Counted from the first letter of the stretch, positions 11,011-23,326 are shown. The stretch is 64,000 nucleotides of DNA from Leptospira sp. WS92.C1 (GCF_040833975.1 NZ_CP162131.1:107001-171000), one strand, 5' to 3'. A program made the numbers and translations. Notes: a model not told the origin generated them from the letters alone.

Positions 11011-11024
11011 ATAAGGAAATTATC

Positions 11025-12614
<1,590 letters not shown>

Positions 12615-12774
12615 AAACAAGGATAAGCGATCATTTGATTGTGGTTCTTTGTTTTTCGAAATTCGATTTTTAAGTTGAGAGTCCTCCGAATTTTATTTGA
12701 TTAGGGACTTAAAGTCCGTTTCAAGTATTTTTTTCGATAGGATCAGTGTCGGAACAATATATCGGGATTTGATT
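12615..12774. other. Convergent intergenic gap with a short palindrome
   Basis: The 160-bp gap separates the converging pseudoprotease and membrane-protein genes. GGACTT-A-AAGTCC at 12705-12717 is a 6-1-6 palindrome; a near-identical 7-1-7 version lies at 47546-47560. No T-rich terminator structure is evident. Confidence 0.4.
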
Positions 12775-14022
12775 TCATTTCCAGATTTCGTATGGTAACG
12801 TTTTGGAAATAAACGCGAGTTTAAATAGGAACAAAAATAAAATTCCACCCGCAAAGAACCAATAAACTCGATCTCGGATCGTATTGTCTTCCAACTTCCA
12901 GAAGATTAAAAATGCGATGGAAGCGGTAAACATTCTCGAAACGTTTTCATATGTAGACCAATATAGAACGTATCCCGCCGAAAAAACGGAGAACATCACC
13001 AAAAAAAACGCAAGTCTCAATCCGAACGCCCTCTTCCAATTTCCCGTCGTCAATATGAATAGGCCGGCAAGAAACAAAAAGAAAATCGGGATTCTGGAAA
13101 ATCGTTTTGCAAAGACGGTGATTTGACCTCCGAAATCAGCTTCTTTTAAACGCGAAAAAAATTGTGATTGGCCGATCTCATTCCAATATCCGATAAAGCC
13201 GTCTAACGGTGTGAAAAAATCCGTAAATCGAGAAGGAGACCATTCCGGAAACTGAAGTCTTAGAAAGACCGCCCAGAGCCCGGGAAACAAAAGGGTCGAT
13301 ACGATCCATAAAGACCGTTTCCATTGTTTTTCCCAAAGAGATTGTATTCCTAACGGAAGCAGTAAAAAGAACGCTTGCTCTTTCGTTAAAATTGCAAGTC
13401 CTCCTACGAGTGAAAACCAAATCCATCGTTCGCGTTTGTATAACCAAAATGCGATTACAAGAAGAGAGCTCAGAACCGCGTCGCTTACCAAGAGCACGTA
13501 ACTTCCCAAAAGAAACGGCGAGAGCAAATACAAGGTGGAATAGATCCGATTTTTTTCTCCGCAAAGATCGCGTAAAACGAGCCAAGAGATTAAGATAAAA
13601 ATCAGATTGATACAATACATTCCGAAAACGGTTCCCCAGGTTCCAAAAAACAAACCGAAAGGAGAGATCAAAAGCGGATAACCGATTCTGGGGGCCCGAA
13701 TGTTTTCTTCAAAACCTTTAGGCCACTGCAAGTTGAGTTCGCTTAACGTTCTGGAGTAATAATAAAAGATCTGTCCATCGTAGCCCGCGCCCATATCCCC
13801 CGGTTTCCCTAGGATGATCACCGCACCCTTTGGAGTTTGAGACGAATTTTGAACTACAAACGGCATCCCGAAGTTGATTTGAGAACTAGGATTCCCCTCG
13901 TATTTTTTCCAGATCAGAAACGAAGAAAGCGTGTATAATGTGACGAACAAAAAAAGAGCAAGCGCAGGATTTTCAAAAAAGGTCCTTATTCGTTTTAAAC
14001 AGAAGTCCGGTAAAGAATTCAA
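12775..14022 (-). CDS. Polytopic membrane protein, possible glycosyltransferase of the GT-C type
   Basis: The 415-aa protein has about 10 hydrophobic segments and, after the first, a soluble loop with GDMGAGYDGQIFYYYSR and IRAPRIGYPLL. That GYDGQ ... R..YPL pattern recurs in bacterial integral-membrane sugar transferases, although no catalytic residue can be confirmed. It begins at TTG 14022, two bases after the stop of the upstream SGNH-like gene, with GGAAA 8 bases ahead, so it is the last gene of the fur-like/SGNH/membrane-protein operon. Confidence 0.5.
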   Translation of the reverse strand: MNSLPDFCLKRIRTFFENPALALFLFVTLYTLSSFLIWKKYEGNPSSQINFGMPFVVQNSSQTPKGAVIILGKPGDMGAGYDGQIFYYYSRTLSELNLQWPKGFEENIRAPRIGYPLLISPFGLFFGTWGTVFGMYCINLIFILISWLVLRDLCGEKNRIYSTLYLLSPFLLGSYVLLVSDAVLSSLLVIAFWLYKRERWIWFSLVGGLAILTKEQAFFLLLPLGIQSLWEKQWKRSLWIVSTLLFPGLWAVFLRLQFPEWSPSRFTDFFTPLDGFIGYWNEIGQSQFFSRLKEADFGGQITVFAKRFSRIPIFFLFLAGLFILTTGNWKRAFGLRLAFFLVMFSVFSAGYVLYWSTYENVSRMFTASIAFLIFWKLEDNTIRDRVYWFFAGGILFLFLFKLAFISKTLPYEIWK

Positions 14023-14024
14023 GG

Positions 14025-15590
14025 TTAATTTTTCCTTTGGGAACGATTTAGAAAATCCAAAATCGCTTCTGCATAAAGTGTCGAGCTTTGTTTGGCACCA
14101 TTGTAGGTTAAGTGGTGCGGATCTAAAAAGAAATTTTTATTCGGTATCGAATCTTTCAGGTCGTAAAACCCAAAGGTTTTGTTTTTTCGAGAATTGAAAA
14201 ACTCGAGATAACCCTTATACCAATTTCCATTTTGATAATATTTCTTTTCGATTGGATTTTCAGGAGAATTGATGATGATAAATTTTTGACCGTTTGCTTT
14301 AAATTTTTCAATCGTCTTTTCCAAAGAATCGAACTCGGACCATGTGAAAAATGCGGAAGAACCTAAAATCTGTTTATTTTTTTGAAGCTTTTTGAGTCGG
14401 TTCAAAGCACCTTCGTTTTCAGGGTTGGAGTAGATACGTTTTTTATAATCTGCATTGTAGTCTTTGTCGGACATCGTTTCCACTCTGTCGTCATCCAGGC
14501 CGTGAATTCTTTCATAGGCGATATCGGTTCTGATTTCCCGTCTACAAAAGTTTTGAGGAAGTCGGATCCCGTAGGTTGCAGGGATTCCAAAAATTCTCGC
14601 ATCGACTTCGTCCGAGCTAGTCGTCGGTGACACCGTAAATCGTAATGTCACCGACTGAGGTTTGTTTCCGGATAAATCTTTAAACTCGAGCAGGAGCGGC
14701 TTCCATCCCTCTTTAGAATACGTTTTTGTGTGTAAGGGAAATTTGAGAGACATTCCGTCCGAAGTCATTTGTTCGATCGTGACATTCACCCCCGGTTTTT
14801 GAGTGAAAATATCTTCCGATAACTTTCCGTCTTTCAGCTCGCATTCGATCGTAAACTGAGGCGGGGTCCACCCTCTTAAAAAGATTCCTTTGTCTGGCAT
14901 TGCGCCGGTATAATAATGATAGGAACGCATCGTTCTTGTATGGTGTTCCAAATACTCTATCCAAGGATCGTATAAAAAACTGCGGTATCGATTGAGTAGA
15001 ATTCCCGCCTTAGCCAACTGAGCAAAAAATTCTCCTTTTGTGTATTCCTTCCAGTGATCGGCTAAAAATTTTCCGGGAAAAAGCAAGCGATTTGGGTGAT
15101 GAAACTTGGAATCTTTTATTTTGGTCGTTTCGTCAAAAACAATGTCTCCAAATTCATTTTTTTGAATATAATCTAATTGTAAATCGGCGGGATTGAGGAC
15201 GTATACGACAACCTCTGGTTTTTTGGAAAGAATATCATCCGAGTAGTAATAAAGATCCGTAGGTGATAACGCCGGATGAGCATAAAATTCGGCTCTTGTT
15301 TTTTTATTTCCGGGATAGGAAGAATCCAAAAATGTCGCGATTTGTTTTGGATAAGAAGAATACATCGCCACGCTGCTTCCTGTGATCAAAATTCCTGTTT
15401 CATTTTCTGTAAAATGGATATTCTGACGTTTGTGAAGAAAATTATACCAAGGGGACGTGTCCCATTCCAACTCGTTTGGAAATTGAAAAAGTGCGATCGG
15501 AAATAGAATTCGATCTAAAAATACGAATCCTAAAAGAAGAGTTAAGGAGACCCAGAGTGTTTTGAGTTTAAGTTTGGATTCAGAATTCAT
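14025..15590 (-). CDS. SGNH-like (DUF1574-type) membrane-anchored protein
   Basis: One N-terminal membrane segment (~12-35) is followed by a large exported domain. ILITGSSVAMYSS (~68-80) resembles SGNH block I with Gly-Ser-Ser, and DPHHLTYNGA (Asp490, His493) resembles the DxxH of block V. This suggests an acyl-ester hydrolase or transferase acting on envelope polysaccharide, as in ALGX/OafA-type systems. The family is expanded in Leptospira, and two shorter relatives lie at 34670 and 37235 beside MBOAT genes. The ATG overlaps the stop of the Fur-family gene by 4 bases. Confidence 0.6.
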   Translation of the reverse strand: MNSESKLKLKTLWVSLTLLLGFVFLDRILFPIALFQFPNELEWDTSPWYNFLHKRQNIHFTENETGILITGSSVAMYSSYPKQIATFLDSSYPGNKKTRAEFYAHPALSPTDLYYYSDDILSKKPEVVVYVLNPADLQLDYIQKNEFGDIVFDETTKIKDSKFHHPNRLLFPGKFLADHWKEYTKGEFFAQLAKAGILLNRYRSFLYDPWIEYLEHHTRTMRSYHYYTGAMPDKGIFLRGWTPPQFTIECELKDGKLSEDIFTQKPGVNVTIEQMTSDGMSLKFPLHTKTYSKEGWKPLLLEFKDLSGNKPQSVTLRFTVSPTTSSDEVDARIFGIPATYGIRLPQNFCRREIRTDIAYERIHGLDDDRVETMSDKDYNADYKKRIYSNPENEGALNRLKKLQKNKQILGSSAFFTWSEFDSLEKTIEKFKANGQKFIIINSPENPIEKKYYQNGNWYKGYLEFFNSRKNKTFGFYDLKDSIPNKNFFLDPHHLTYNGAKQSSTLYAEAILDFLNRSQRKN

Positions 15591-15988
15591 TTTGTCTTGG
15601 AATTACAGTCGGAACAAGTCCCATAGAGAATAATCTCGTGGGTATCCACGGTAAATCCTTTCGGGCTTTTGTCCAGAGGAAACGGACAGATTTCAATATC
15701 ATAAACACGATCGCATCGTTTGCAGTGAAAGTGGTGGTGGTGATGAAGATGACTTGCTTCGAATCGGGATGATTCTCCGGGTAGATGAATCTCGTTGATC
15801 GCCCCGGTTTCCATCAGATGATTTACGGCTCTGTATACGGTTGCGATTCCGAGATTGTCGAGATTTTTTCGAGAGAGTTCATAGATTTCTTTGATGGAAA
15901 GAGGGCCTTGGGCCGTTTCGAGAACTTTTAAGATTTCCCCTTTTTGTCTGGTGTTTCTGAGGACTGCTTTCTTATCTTCTACTTTCAT
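15587..15988 (-). CDS. Fur-family metal- or peroxide-responsive repressor
   Basis: The 133-aa protein has a winged helix (~12-70, with GIATVYRAVNHL as recognition helix) and a dimerisation/metal domain. It has a His-rich HLHHHHHFHC (82-89) and two zinc pairs, C89xxC92 and C125xxC128, as in structural-zinc Fur, PerR and Zur proteins. Its position beside heme oxygenase makes iron or heme control likely. Which metal it senses cannot be told from sequence. It heads an operon with an SGNH-like gene (ATGA overlap) and diverges from hemO. Confidence 0.85.
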   Translation of the reverse strand: MKVEDKKAVLRNTRQKGEILKVLETAQGPLSIKEIYELSRKNLDNLGIATVYRAVNHLMETGAINEIHLPGESSRFEASHLHHHHHFHCKRCDRVYDIEICPFPLDKSPKGFTVDTHEIILYGTCSDCNSKTK

Positions 15989-16333
15989 CCAAGGGTCCGA
16001 CCGATCGGAAGCGTTTTTTCGAAAAAGGTTTCGTAAGAGAAATTCGCTGATCCAAAGATGCTGTATTCCTTTTGACGGGAAGTATTTCCCAAAGTCAGGT
16101 ATCGGTCATTCCAGAATTCTCGAATTCGGCGCTGTCTTGTGTCAATCCCAATTAACACGATTTCCTTGAGTTAGATTTGAGAAAGGGATTTTGAGAACCC
16201 GTGTTTTGTTTTTGTGTATGAGATCCTACACACCTCCAGGCTTTTCGGCAGAATCCTGAATTTTACAATAAAATAAGTTTGATTCTCAGTATCAAGTGAA
16301 AAGAATTGTCACAGTATTGTCAGGAGATACGCA
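15989..16333. other. Divergent control region between the Fur-family gene and hemO
   Basis: This 345-bp region carries no gene. Its notable content is a Fur-box-like inverted repeat at 16280-16294 on the hemO side, and a strong AGGAG 7 bases before the hemO ATG. No other clear element was found. Confidence 0.5.
16280..16294 (+). promoter_or_regulatory. Candidate Fur box upstream of hemO
   Basis: TGATTCT-C-AGTATCA is a 7-1-7 inverted repeat matching 11 of the 14 defined positions of the Fur consensus TGATAAT-N-ATTATCA. It lies 40 bases upstream of the hemO start, in the expected promoter zone. Confidence 0.55.
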
Positions 16334-17011
16334 ATGAGTTTAGCAACACTACTGAGAGAAGGAACTTCCGAGGAACACAAGGCCGCAGAAGGTTCTGCTT
16401 TTATCCGCTGTTTTATGAAAGGAGTTTTGGAAAAAGGAACCTATGCGAGACATTTGGAGGCGTTTTATTTTGTTTACGAAGCCATGGAAAAGGAATTGGC
16501 GCGTCATGCAGACCACCCAGTTCTGAAATCAATTTGTTATACCGAATTGGATCGTAAACAGGCTCTTTTGGAGGATCTTCAATTTTTTTACGGTTCTTGG
16601 AAACCTGCTGATCACAAACCAACCGCGGCGACTCAGGCTTACGTCGATCGGATCCGAAAAATTTCCGAAACCAAACCGGAACTTTTAGCGGCTCATTCCT
16701 ATGTTCGTTATTTGGGAGATCTTTCCGGAGGACAAATCCTCAAAAAGGTTGCGGCACGCGCTCTTGCGCTTCCGGAAGGAAAGGGAATTTCTTTTTATGA
16801 ATTTCCCGCAATCCAGGATATCAACGGATTTAAACAAAATTATCGAGTTGCGTTAGACACTCTTCCCGTAAGCGATTCAGAAAAACAGGATATTCTAAAG
16901 GAATCCAAACAAGTGTTTCTTTTAAATCAGGGAATCTTTTCCGAATTGGAACAGGACTTGATAGCCGCGATCGGTAAGGAAACTTATGAATCCGTCCTCG
17001 CCAAAGGATAA
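16334..17011 (+). CDS. hemO: Heme oxygenase (HO-1-like)
   Basis: The enzyme opens heme to biliverdin, CO and free iron in the cytoplasm. The 225-aa protein has the proximal heme ligand His15 in [10 protein letters not shown] and the distal-helix signature [16 protein letters not shown] (~123-138) that defines the family. AGGAG precedes the ATG by 7 bases. Its 3' end overlaps the following MFS gene by 26 bases, so the two are translated together. The nearby Fur-family gene and Fur-box-like site suggest derepression in low iron. Confidence 0.95.
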   Translation: MSLATLLREGTSEEHKAAEGSAFIRCFMKGVLEKGTYARHLEAFYFVYEAMEKELARHADHPVLKSICYTELDRKQALLEDLQFFYGSWKPADHKPTAATQAYVDRIRKISETKPELLAAHSYVRYLGDLSGGQILKKVAARALALPEGKGISFYEFPAIQDINGFKQNYRVALDTLPVSDSEKQDILKESKQVFLLNQGIFSELEQDLIAAIGKETYESVLAKG

Positions 17012-18212
17012 TAAAAAAAGATCGATATACATATTGCCGGGAGCCATCTTTTTAGCGATGCTTCCAGTAACGATGATCGTTCCTATATTTAAGGAAATTG
17101 TAAAGGATCGATTTCAATCGGGCAACAGCGAGGTTGCCTGGTTTCTAAGTATAGCGATGCTCGGATCCTTTTTCTTTTCTCCAATCGCGGGTTTTCTTTC
17201 CGACTTCTTTAGAACCCGTAAAAAAATCATAGTGATATTCTGTGTAGTGGATGCCTTGATTTTAAGTTTACTTCCGTATGCAAACAATCTTCCCACTCTT
17301 TTGATTCTTCGTTTTTTAGAAGGAGGCGCACACGTTTTTGTGATCGGTCTTTTGCTTGCTTCCGTCGCTGACTTTGAACACGGCGAATCCAAACTCAAAT
17401 CAACGAGCGGAGCTTTGATGGGTTGGTCAGGAATGCTTCTTTCTTTGGGGGGCGCGGTTGGAATCTCTTTGGGATTTTTAGGAAAACAGGATCCTTATCT
17501 GCCTTTTCGAATGGGTTCCGGTATCCTTTTGATTCTTGCTTTTTTAGTCCATCGACTTGCGCCGGGAGAAGAGTCGATTCGCACACAAAAGAAATATTCC
17601 TGGAAGGAATCCGGGGTCGTATTTTTGTCCCACCCTCTTCTTTTGTTTCCTCTTGCGTTTCAATTCTTAGATCGATTTACCTCCGGATATTTTATGAGCT
17701 CTCTCAATTTGCGACTTAGAGAGGAATTTTCGCTCAACCCTTCCGAAACGGGTCGTTTACTTTCCCTGGTTTTCCTTCCTATGGCGTTATTATCTTATCC
17801 CGCGATTCGTCTTTCTCGAAAGACAGGAAAATACTTTCCGGTTGCCTTCGGTTCCTTGATCTACGGGGTTTCACTTTCGTTTTCCGGAATGTTTCAAACG
17901 GTCGGTTGGATTGCGCTTTCTCTGCTATTTTGCGGACTTGGGGCGGGTCTGATGTTCGCCACTTCTTTGCGTTTGGCTTCTTCTCTTTGTACTCGGGAAA
18001 ACAACGGGATCGTAATGGCGGGTTTGACTGGTTTTGGTTCTTTGGGCTTTTTTTTAGGGCCGATCTCTTCCGTGGGATTGGATCAGGCCGCCGTATCTTT
18101 GTTTCCGGCTTTTGGATTCTCTATGACTGCTTTGTTGTTCGGTTTGGCTCAGATTGTGATCGTATTGATCAGCATTCCTTTTTATAAAACCTTAAATCAA
18201 AAAGAATATTAG
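16986..18212 (+). CDS. Major facilitator superfamily transporter
   Basis: The 408-aa protein has 12 predicted membrane segments and the MFS loop-2 motif ([12 protein letters not shown], ~64-75). It starts at ATG 16986 inside hemO, with AAGGA five bases upstream. Co-translation with heme oxygenase suggests it moves a heme-degradation product or a metal chelate, for example exporting biliverdin or a siderophore; this is inference. Its 3' end converges on the TonB-dependent receptor gene with only 11 bases between. Confidence 0.8.
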   Translation: MNPSSPKDNKKRSIYILPGAIFLAMLPVTMIVPIFKEIVKDRFQSGNSEVAWFLSIAMLGSFFFSPIAGFLSDFFRTRKKIIVIFCVVDALILSLLPYANNLPTLLILRFLEGGAHVFVIGLLLASVADFEHGESKLKSTSGALMGWSGMLLSLGGAVGISLGFLGKQDPYLPFRMGSGILLILAFLVHRLAPGEESIRTQKKYSWKESGVVFLSHPLLLFPLAFQFLDRFTSGYFMSSLNLRLREEFSLNPSETGRLLSLVFLPMALLSYPAIRLSRKTGKYFPVAFGSLIYGVSLSFSGMFQTVGWIALSLLFCGLGAGLMFATSLRLASSLCTRENNGIVMAGLTGFGSLGFFLGPISSVGLDQAAVSLFPAFGFSMTALLFGLAQIVIVLISIPFYKTLNQKEY

Positions 18213-18223
18213 AAATTTATCAA

Positions 18224-20317
18224 TTAAAATTGTGCAGAAACCCCGCCGTAGAAAAAACGAGGGCGGGTCGGATTGTATGCGAGCTCGTATTGATTTAGGA
18301 CGTTATCCACACCGACAAACAATGCGAAATGTTTTTCAAAGAATTTTTGTTCGATTCTTAAATTGACGATTGTAAACGGCTTTCCGTATGTCACCGGCGG
18401 ATTTTCGTTTAACCTGACTTCGGTGGGAATATAATCCTGACCTGCGGCGGAAAGATTGTTTGTGGAGCTGTAAAACGGTCTTTTGTCCAGATGTTTGGCC
18501 CTGAGGTTAAACTGAAGACCGCTTGGAGAATTGTAGATCAGATTTGCAGAACCCTGATGTAGGGCTCTTCCTTCCAAAGGTCTATCGGTAGTCAGATCCC
18601 TCGTATCCGTATGGTTGTATCCCAGTTCCAAGGTGAAGTGTTTTAAAAAACGATATTGGATTCCGAATTCTCCACCTCGAGTATATGCCTTTGCGATATT
18701 CTCCAATTGAAATTGGGCGAATTCTCTTCCGCGATTGGAATCGAATTTATATTGAATCAGATTGATGATATCGTTTCTATACACGCTGAAAGAAAACGTA
18801 AGAAAGCTGAACGGCGTGTATTCCAAATCCGAGTTGATTGTGATCGATTTTTCGGGTCTTAGATTCGGATTTCCTTCCACTACATAACCCACGGCTGGAT
18901 TTTCAAATCGCAGATAAAGTTCCTGGAAGCTCGGAGGTCGAAAGCCCCTTCCATAGCTGACTCTCCAAACCAAATTTTGAAGGATGTCATAACGTGCCGC
19001 TAATTTCGGAGTGGTCTGATTTCCGAATTGAGAATCGTCGTCGTAACGAACTCCGGGAACGATCCGGATTCTAGGAGAACGGGAAATGGTCCATTCGTCT
19101 TGGAGAAACGCGGCTCTTCTGGTTCGGTATACATAACGATTTTGTAATCGATCGGATTCCAATTCATTCGCAAAGGATTCGGCGCCCATGGTGATAAAAT
19201 GTCTTTCGGAGGCTTCCCAATCCAACTGAGCCGTTCCTTGAGAGGTTAGTTCGGCATTCAATTGTTTTAAGTCCAGTTCGTTCGATCCTCTTTGATCGTT
19301 ATAGTATTTGTTTTCCCATTTCGATATGTTTCCCCGAAAGGAGATGAGATTCTTTTTTCCGAATCCGTATTCCAAGGATCCGGTCGCCAGAAAATCGTGA
19401 GTTTTATTATTTCGATCAAAGACTGCTTTGGACTGAGTTATATCGACCCCGTTTTGATCCCTGTGTTGGTAGAGAATTCTTGTCTTTCCTTTAAACTTTC
19501 CATCCGGATTGAACGTAAGATTCATTCCGGTATTGAGATCCTGATACGCATTTCCGGTGGTAGCTTGAGAATCCGGAACCAGTCGATAACCCGGGTTTTT
19601 GTTGTAACCTGCGGAAACCATTCCGCTTACGAGATCGTTTCGAAATCCCATATTTGCGGTCGTATTGAATTCCCCTTCGGTGTTGAAGTTTTTTCGGCTT
19701 CCGTTTCCGTAAGTGGTCCGAGTTTCGAAACTCAGTTTTTTATCCCCTTCTCGAGTGATGAGATTGATCACGCCGCCGATCGCATCCGCCCCATACAAAG
19801 CGGATGACGCGCCTTTGACGATTTCGATCCTTTCCAAGTTTTGAACTTTGAACCTGCTAAGATCGACTGCGTTATTCAGTCTTCCCGAGATTCTTTCCCC
19901 ATCGATCAGAATCAGAACATATTGAGAATCCAAGCCCAACATCCTAACCCGGGAACCTCCGAAAAACGGAACCACATCTATTCCCAATTGAGTTTCCAAT
20001 ACTTCTGCGGCGTTTCTTGCTCCGCTGGCTTCGATCTTCTTTCGTGAGATGACCTCGGTTGCAACCGTGGAGTCCTTGAGTCTTCTTTCTCCTCGAGAAC
20101 CGGTAACTACGATTTGTCCGTCGTCTTGTCCGTTTTCTTTTTTAGGTTCAGTGACAATCGTATTTTCTTTCGTTGAAATTTCGTTAGGCGCTTCTTTTTC
20201 CGAGTTTGAATTTTCTTTTTTAGTCTTATCTTCCTGTGCTTGGATCGAACCTACAAAGAGGAATAAAAATAGAATCTGAATTGCTTTGAATTTCAAGAGC
20301 CTGTGAATCGTGAACAT
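18224..20317 (-). CDS. TonB-dependent outer-membrane receptor, probably for heme
   Basis: The 697-aa receptor has a signal peptide (cleavage near QAQ, ~28), a Lys/Glu-rich spacer, a TonB-box-like GQIVVTGSR (~67-75), a plug (~85-190, with [12 protein letters not shown] and [25 protein letters not shown]) and a 22-strand barrel ending in Phe. FRPP (459-462) and NPNL (483-486) match the FRAP/NPNL region of heme receptors. I recall a hemin-binding receptor (HbpA) near heme oxygenase in L. interrogans; orthology is not verified here. It is the last gene of an operon, 4 bases after an HmuY-like lipoprotein. Confidence 0.85.
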   Translation of the reverse strand: MFTIHRLLKFKAIQILFLFLFVGSIQAQEDKTKKENSNSEKEAPNEISTKENTIVTEPKKENGQDDGQIVVTGSRGERRLKDSTVATEVISRKKIEASGARNAAEVLETQLGIDVVPFFGGSRVRMLGLDSQYVLILIDGERISGRLNNAVDLSRFKVQNLERIEIVKGASSALYGADAIGGVINLITREGDKKLSFETRTTYGNGSRKNFNTEGEFNTTANMGFRNDLVSGMVSAGYNKNPGYRLVPDSQATTGNAYQDLNTGMNLTFNPDGKFKGKTRILYQHRDQNGVDITQSKAVFDRNNKTHDFLATGSLEYGFGKKNLISFRGNISKWENKYYNDQRGSNELDLKQLNAELTSQGTAQLDWEASERHFITMGAESFANELESDRLQNRYVYRTRRAAFLQDEWTISRSPRIRIVPGVRYDDDSQFGNQTTPKLAARYDILQNLVWRVSYGRGFRPPSFQELYLRFENPAVGYVVEGNPNLRPEKSITINSDLEYTPFSFLTFSFSVYRNDIINLIQYKFDSNRGREFAQFQLENIAKAYTRGGEFGIQYRFLKHFTLELGYNHTDTRDLTTDRPLEGRALHQGSANLIYNSPSGLQFNLRAKHLDKRPFYSSTNNLSAAGQDYIPTEVRLNENPPVTYGKPFTIVNLRIEQKFFEKHFALFVGVDNVLNQYELAYNPTRPRFFYGGVSAQF

Positions 20318-20321
20318 GAAA

Positions 20322-21020
20322 TTAATAGGGGATTTGTTTCCATCTTACGGTTGGATATGCGGAAGTGCCTTCGGGGCTGTAATATCCGGTAACTTGGAAA
20401 ATGTAGTATTCGTTTCCGGTATTGGATCGGATGACAAAAATCCTATGATTAGGTTGTAAAAATGCAAGACTATAATGAAACCATTTGTTGAGAACATCGC
20501 TTCCGATATAATTTGTCTGAACTCCACCCGCGGCTAATTCGGATACGTTTGTATCCGGTGAAAAATTTGCATCCGTACAGCCCAAGGCGGTGGACGAACT
20601 CGCCGCAGCGATATTAAAATCCGTGATCACCGGATTGGTTTCGCAAGCTCCGCCGTTTCCGGAAATATTGGTAAGTCCGCTGTTGGTTTGTAATTTGAAT
20701 CTTTGAAAACCCACGTCCCAACCGGAAGCGGAATCCGGAACAAGAGCCTGTTGTAAATTAGAAAAACTGAATTTGATCCATACGTCATACGAAACCGCTC
20801 TAACGCTTGTGGTATAAGAACCGTCTCCGTTTGGGACGGTCGAAAGAACTCTTGAAGAGAGGGACTCTTCGATTTGTTTTTGCAAAGCGAGAATCGATTG
20901 ACGAACGGCAAGTTCGTTTTCGTCTATCGCTGGATTTTGTCTCGCGCAAGAAAGCAGAATCATCCCGAATCCAATCAGAATTTGTTTCCAAAGTAGTTTG
21001 AAATTCGGGATGCAATTCAT
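20322..21020 (-). CDS. HmuY-like heme-binding lipoprotein
   Basis: This is a lipoprotein with lipobox LLSC (Cys25). The mature part reads [10 protein letters not shown] ... [19 protein letters not shown] ... [35 protein letters not shown]. That is the order of HmuY proteins, which capture heme outside the cell and pass it to a TonB receptor: a Y-x-W strand, WD(L/V)xxxRxxxxTNSG, then a (V/I)R..G..YK/Y-x-x-Q(F/V)TxYY end. Its place directly before the receptor supports this. Heme-ligand residues cannot be assigned. Confidence 0.65.
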   Translation of the reverse strand: MNCIPNFKLLWKQILIGFGMILLSCARQNPAIDENELAVRQSILALQKQIEESLSSRVLSTVPNGDGSYTTSVRAVSYDVWIKFSFSNLQQALVPDSASGWDVGFQRFKLQTNSGLTNISGNGGACETNPVITDFNIAAASSSTALGCTDANFSPDTNVSELAAGGVQTNYIGSDVLNKWFHYSLAFLQPNHRIFVIRSNTGNEYYIFQVTGYYSPEGTSAYPTVRWKQIPY

Positions 21021-21040
21021 TGTAGAAATCCTAAGAATTC

Positions 21041-21625
21041 TTAATTTTGAACCGTGATTTGAAACGTAGTCGCAGGAGGTTCGTTCGCTCTGTCCGCAAG
21101 ATAGAAGATAAAGTAATAATCGCTTCCTAATCCCGCGTTTGTATTTAAAGTATAGTTAAACGGACCTGCTCCGGAATATGTTCCCTCGCTTGCGGTTACA
21201 TAACTCAAACGTCCGCTGTCATAGTTGCTGGAAGTGAGAGGGCAAGCGGCTGTGTTGTAAATCATAGGTGCGTTTGCGCCTAGGCCTACTGCAGCGGTTG
21301 CAACGTCTTCATCCGAAACGTTCATACCTGTAAATGTAATTACGTCTCCGTTCGAAGCGCCTGCGTATCGTACTGCAGCAATGGAATGATTTACAAAAGG
21401 CACCTTTCCATAAACGAGGGTTTGTGCAGTAGTAGTCGCGTCCACAGCCGGAAGTCCCGCTACTCTATTTCCTAGGGTTGCTGAACAATTGTAACCTGTT
21501 GCTAAACTACCTAAGATCAAGACTATGGGATCGATTCCTTTTTCCTCTGGTTTACAGTTTAAAAAAGCGCCCAAGATTAGGCTTAAAATGACTGCCGTTT
21601 TTACATGTTTTAGAATTTTTTTCAT
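21041..21625 (-). CDS. Lipoprotein of unknown function at the head of the receptor operon
   Basis: The 194-aa precursor starts at ATG 21625 behind GGGAG and has a lipobox FLNC (Cys23). The mature domain is Ala/Thr/Gly-rich and probably all-beta ([29 protein letters not shown] ... [26 protein letters not shown]), with two further cysteines that could form a disulfide. No family recognised. It lies 20 bases before the HmuY-like gene and is the first gene of a three-gene heme/iron operon, so it may be a surface accessory protein. Confidence 0.6.
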   Translation of the reverse strand: MKKILKHVKTAVILSLILGAFLNCKPEEKGIDPIVLILGSLATGYNCSATLGNRVAGLPAVDATTTAQTLVYGKVPFVNHSIAAVRYAGASNGDVITFTGMNVSDEDVATAAVGLGANAPMIYNTAACPLTSSNYDSGRLSYVTASEGTYSGAGPFNYTLNTNAGLGSDYYFIFYLADRANEPPATTFQITVQN

Positions 21626-21731
21626 GGTATCTCCCGATCAAAATTTGGATTCGTTTCCATTTTTCATCCATGAAGATGAGAGTCAAACTCAAAATCAGGA
21701 ATCAGGTATGACATCCTACAAAATAAAATCT

Positions 21732-21746
21732 CAATTCTCAATACGT
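21732..21746 (-). promoter_or_regulatory. Candidate weak Fur-like site upstream of the receptor operon
   Basis: CAATTCTCAATACG shares ATTCTCA(A/G)TA with the better site before hemO. TCTCA also occurs at 21729-21733 and 21751-21755. The site lies about 110 bases upstream of the lipoprotein start, between this operon and the divergent LRR gene. Confidence 0.3.
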
Positions 21747-21827
21747 TATTTCTCATTGTGAAAGAGGTTTTGAATCGGAGAAATTTGGTTTCTATTTCAA
21801 CGACAAAGGTTCTGAATCGTTCTTAGT

Positions 21828-22544
21828 ATGAATCTGAAACGGATCCCTTTTTTTCTCTTTGTGTTTTTTATTTTTTCCTGTTCGATTTTGAAAACGGAAT
21901 CCGTTTCCGGAAGAATTCCGATCTATTCTAAAGAAGGAAAGATTCTCAGATACTATCCGTATCAGATACGATGGATCGGTTTTGGGGAAGATGAATTTCC
22001 GGATACCGCGAGGCTTACCGATTTTAGAAATCTTGTTTCGTTGGAGATCCTACATCCGGAATTTCAGAATTTAGAAGAACTTACTTCCTTAAAAACGATT
22101 GGATTTTTAAACCTGAACGGTACCAAGGTAAAGGACCTTTCACCTCTGCGCAAACTTCCAGTCTTGCACAGCCTTTATCTCAACCAAACCGATGTGAATG
22201 AAACGGATCTGATTCGTTATCCGCAGATCGACCAGCTTACAAAACTGGGTCTTTACAAAACTAAAATCAAAAATTTGTCTTTTATCGGTTCGGAATGCAA
22301 ATTGAGACAGCTGGACATTCGGAATACGGAGGTTTCTTCTCTGGAACCGATCGCAAACTGTAGAAGTTTATTGGAGCTTCGGATCGGAAAAACGAATATT
22401 AGAGAAATTAAATCTATTTACGAAATAAAAGATCTCAGATATTTGGAATGGACCGGTTCCGACTTGTCCAAGGAAGAATTGGATTGGATTCGAATGCAAC
22501 TTCCTCATCTCAAACTGATCCCGATCCATCCAGGATCCTTTTGA
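21828..22544 (+). CDS. Leucine-rich-repeat lipoprotein
   Basis: The 238-aa protein has a short signal peptide with lipobox FSCS (Cys18). A series of ~22-residue leucine-rich repeats runs from about 75 to 225 ([91 protein letters not shown]). The solenoid probably binds protein ligands at the cell surface or in the periplasm. LRR proteins are expanded in pathogenic leptospires. It is transcribed divergently from the heme-receptor operon. Confidence 0.75.
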   Translation: MNLKRIPFFLFVFFIFSCSILKTESVSGRIPIYSKEGKILRYYPYQIRWIGFGEDEFPDTARLTDFRNLVSLEILHPEFQNLEELTSLKTIGFLNLNGTKVKDLSPLRKLPVLHSLYLNQTDVNETDLIRYPQIDQLTKLGLYKTKIKNLSFIGSECKLRQLDIRNTEVSSLEPIANCRSLLELRIGKTNIREIKSIYEIKDLRYLEWTGSDLSKEELDWIRMQLPHLKLIPIHPGSF

Positions 22545-22555
22545 GATCGGGGTTT

Positions 22556-23326
22556 CTAATAAGACAAAGGACTTGATTCCCCTGGATTTGTGTAGAGTAA
22601 AATATCCCCACGTTCAACTCGAATTCCTTCCGCGGTTACCTGTCCGGTCGTTTCTACCGTCGTCAGGGCTCTTACGGGATATCTTTTTCCATTCTCTTTT
22701 TCTAATACGATCGACGCGTTTTTTCGCACCCTTGAAAGTCTGAGACCCCAAACCTCGAGAATCTTTCCGGAACTTTGTAATACGAGAGCGCTGATTCGGT
22801 TGAGATCGGATGAGATTGATTTTTTATACACTCCGGAAGAGTTGCCCGGAATAAAATCGGGTTCGATTACGATTTGATTTTCTTCGTTCGATTTTAGAAA
22901 AAAAGAAAGATGATCGCAGTCGTATGCGCGTAATAATATCCAGCGATTTCCGGATTCTCTGTTTGTAAATACTCTACAAGATTCCGGTATCAGTTGGAGA
23001 TCCCCTCGAAGAGTGGTCCTTACGTTTCCTTCGATTCTGGTTTCCTCCCGGTTTTTGCTTACGGTTACGCTCAATTGGGTGAATATAAATTTCGAATTTT
23101 TTCGAGTAAGATTCAGAAACAACTGTCTTACAAAATAACCTTCTTCTAAATTTCGGATGGGGGAATAGTATTCTCCGGAAACAAAGGTCAAGGAGGGTTT
23201 TACAACGGAATGCTCTTCGATTCTTTCCGGATTCAAGGAACAAAAATGGATCGTAAAAATCGTAAAAATTGAAAAACAGAATTTTCGAATGATTTGATTT
23301 TGAAACTTAGACAGTATTGGATCCAA
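22556..23326 (-). CDS. Putative lipoprotein of unknown function
   Basis: I start this gene at TTG 23326, which has AGGAG 9 bases upstream; a longer frame back to 23392 lacks one. The 256-aa product has a hydrophobic segment ending at Cys near residue 28 ([10 protein letters not shown]), a loose spirochaetal lipobox. The rest is charged and probably beta-rich ([57 protein letters not shown]). No known family is recognised. It converges on the LRR gene with 11 bases between. Confidence 0.5.
   Translation of the reverse strand: MDPILSKFQNQIIRKFCFSIFTIFTIHFCSLNPERIEEHSVVKPSLTFVSGEYYSPIRNLEEGYFVRQLFLNLTRKNSKFIFTQLSVTVSKNREETRIEGNVRTTLRGDLQLIPESCRVFTNRESGNRWILLRAYDCDHLSFFLKSNEENQIVIEPDFIPGNSSGVYKKSISSDLNRISALVLQSSGKILEVWGLRLSRVRKNASIVLEKENGKRYPVRALTTVETTGQVTAEGIRVERGDILLYTNPGESSPLSY

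Noticed and set aside
10668..11024. Upstream extension of the pseudoprotease frame
   Set aside because: It overlaps the active protease in another frame and would precede the clear signal peptide at 11025.
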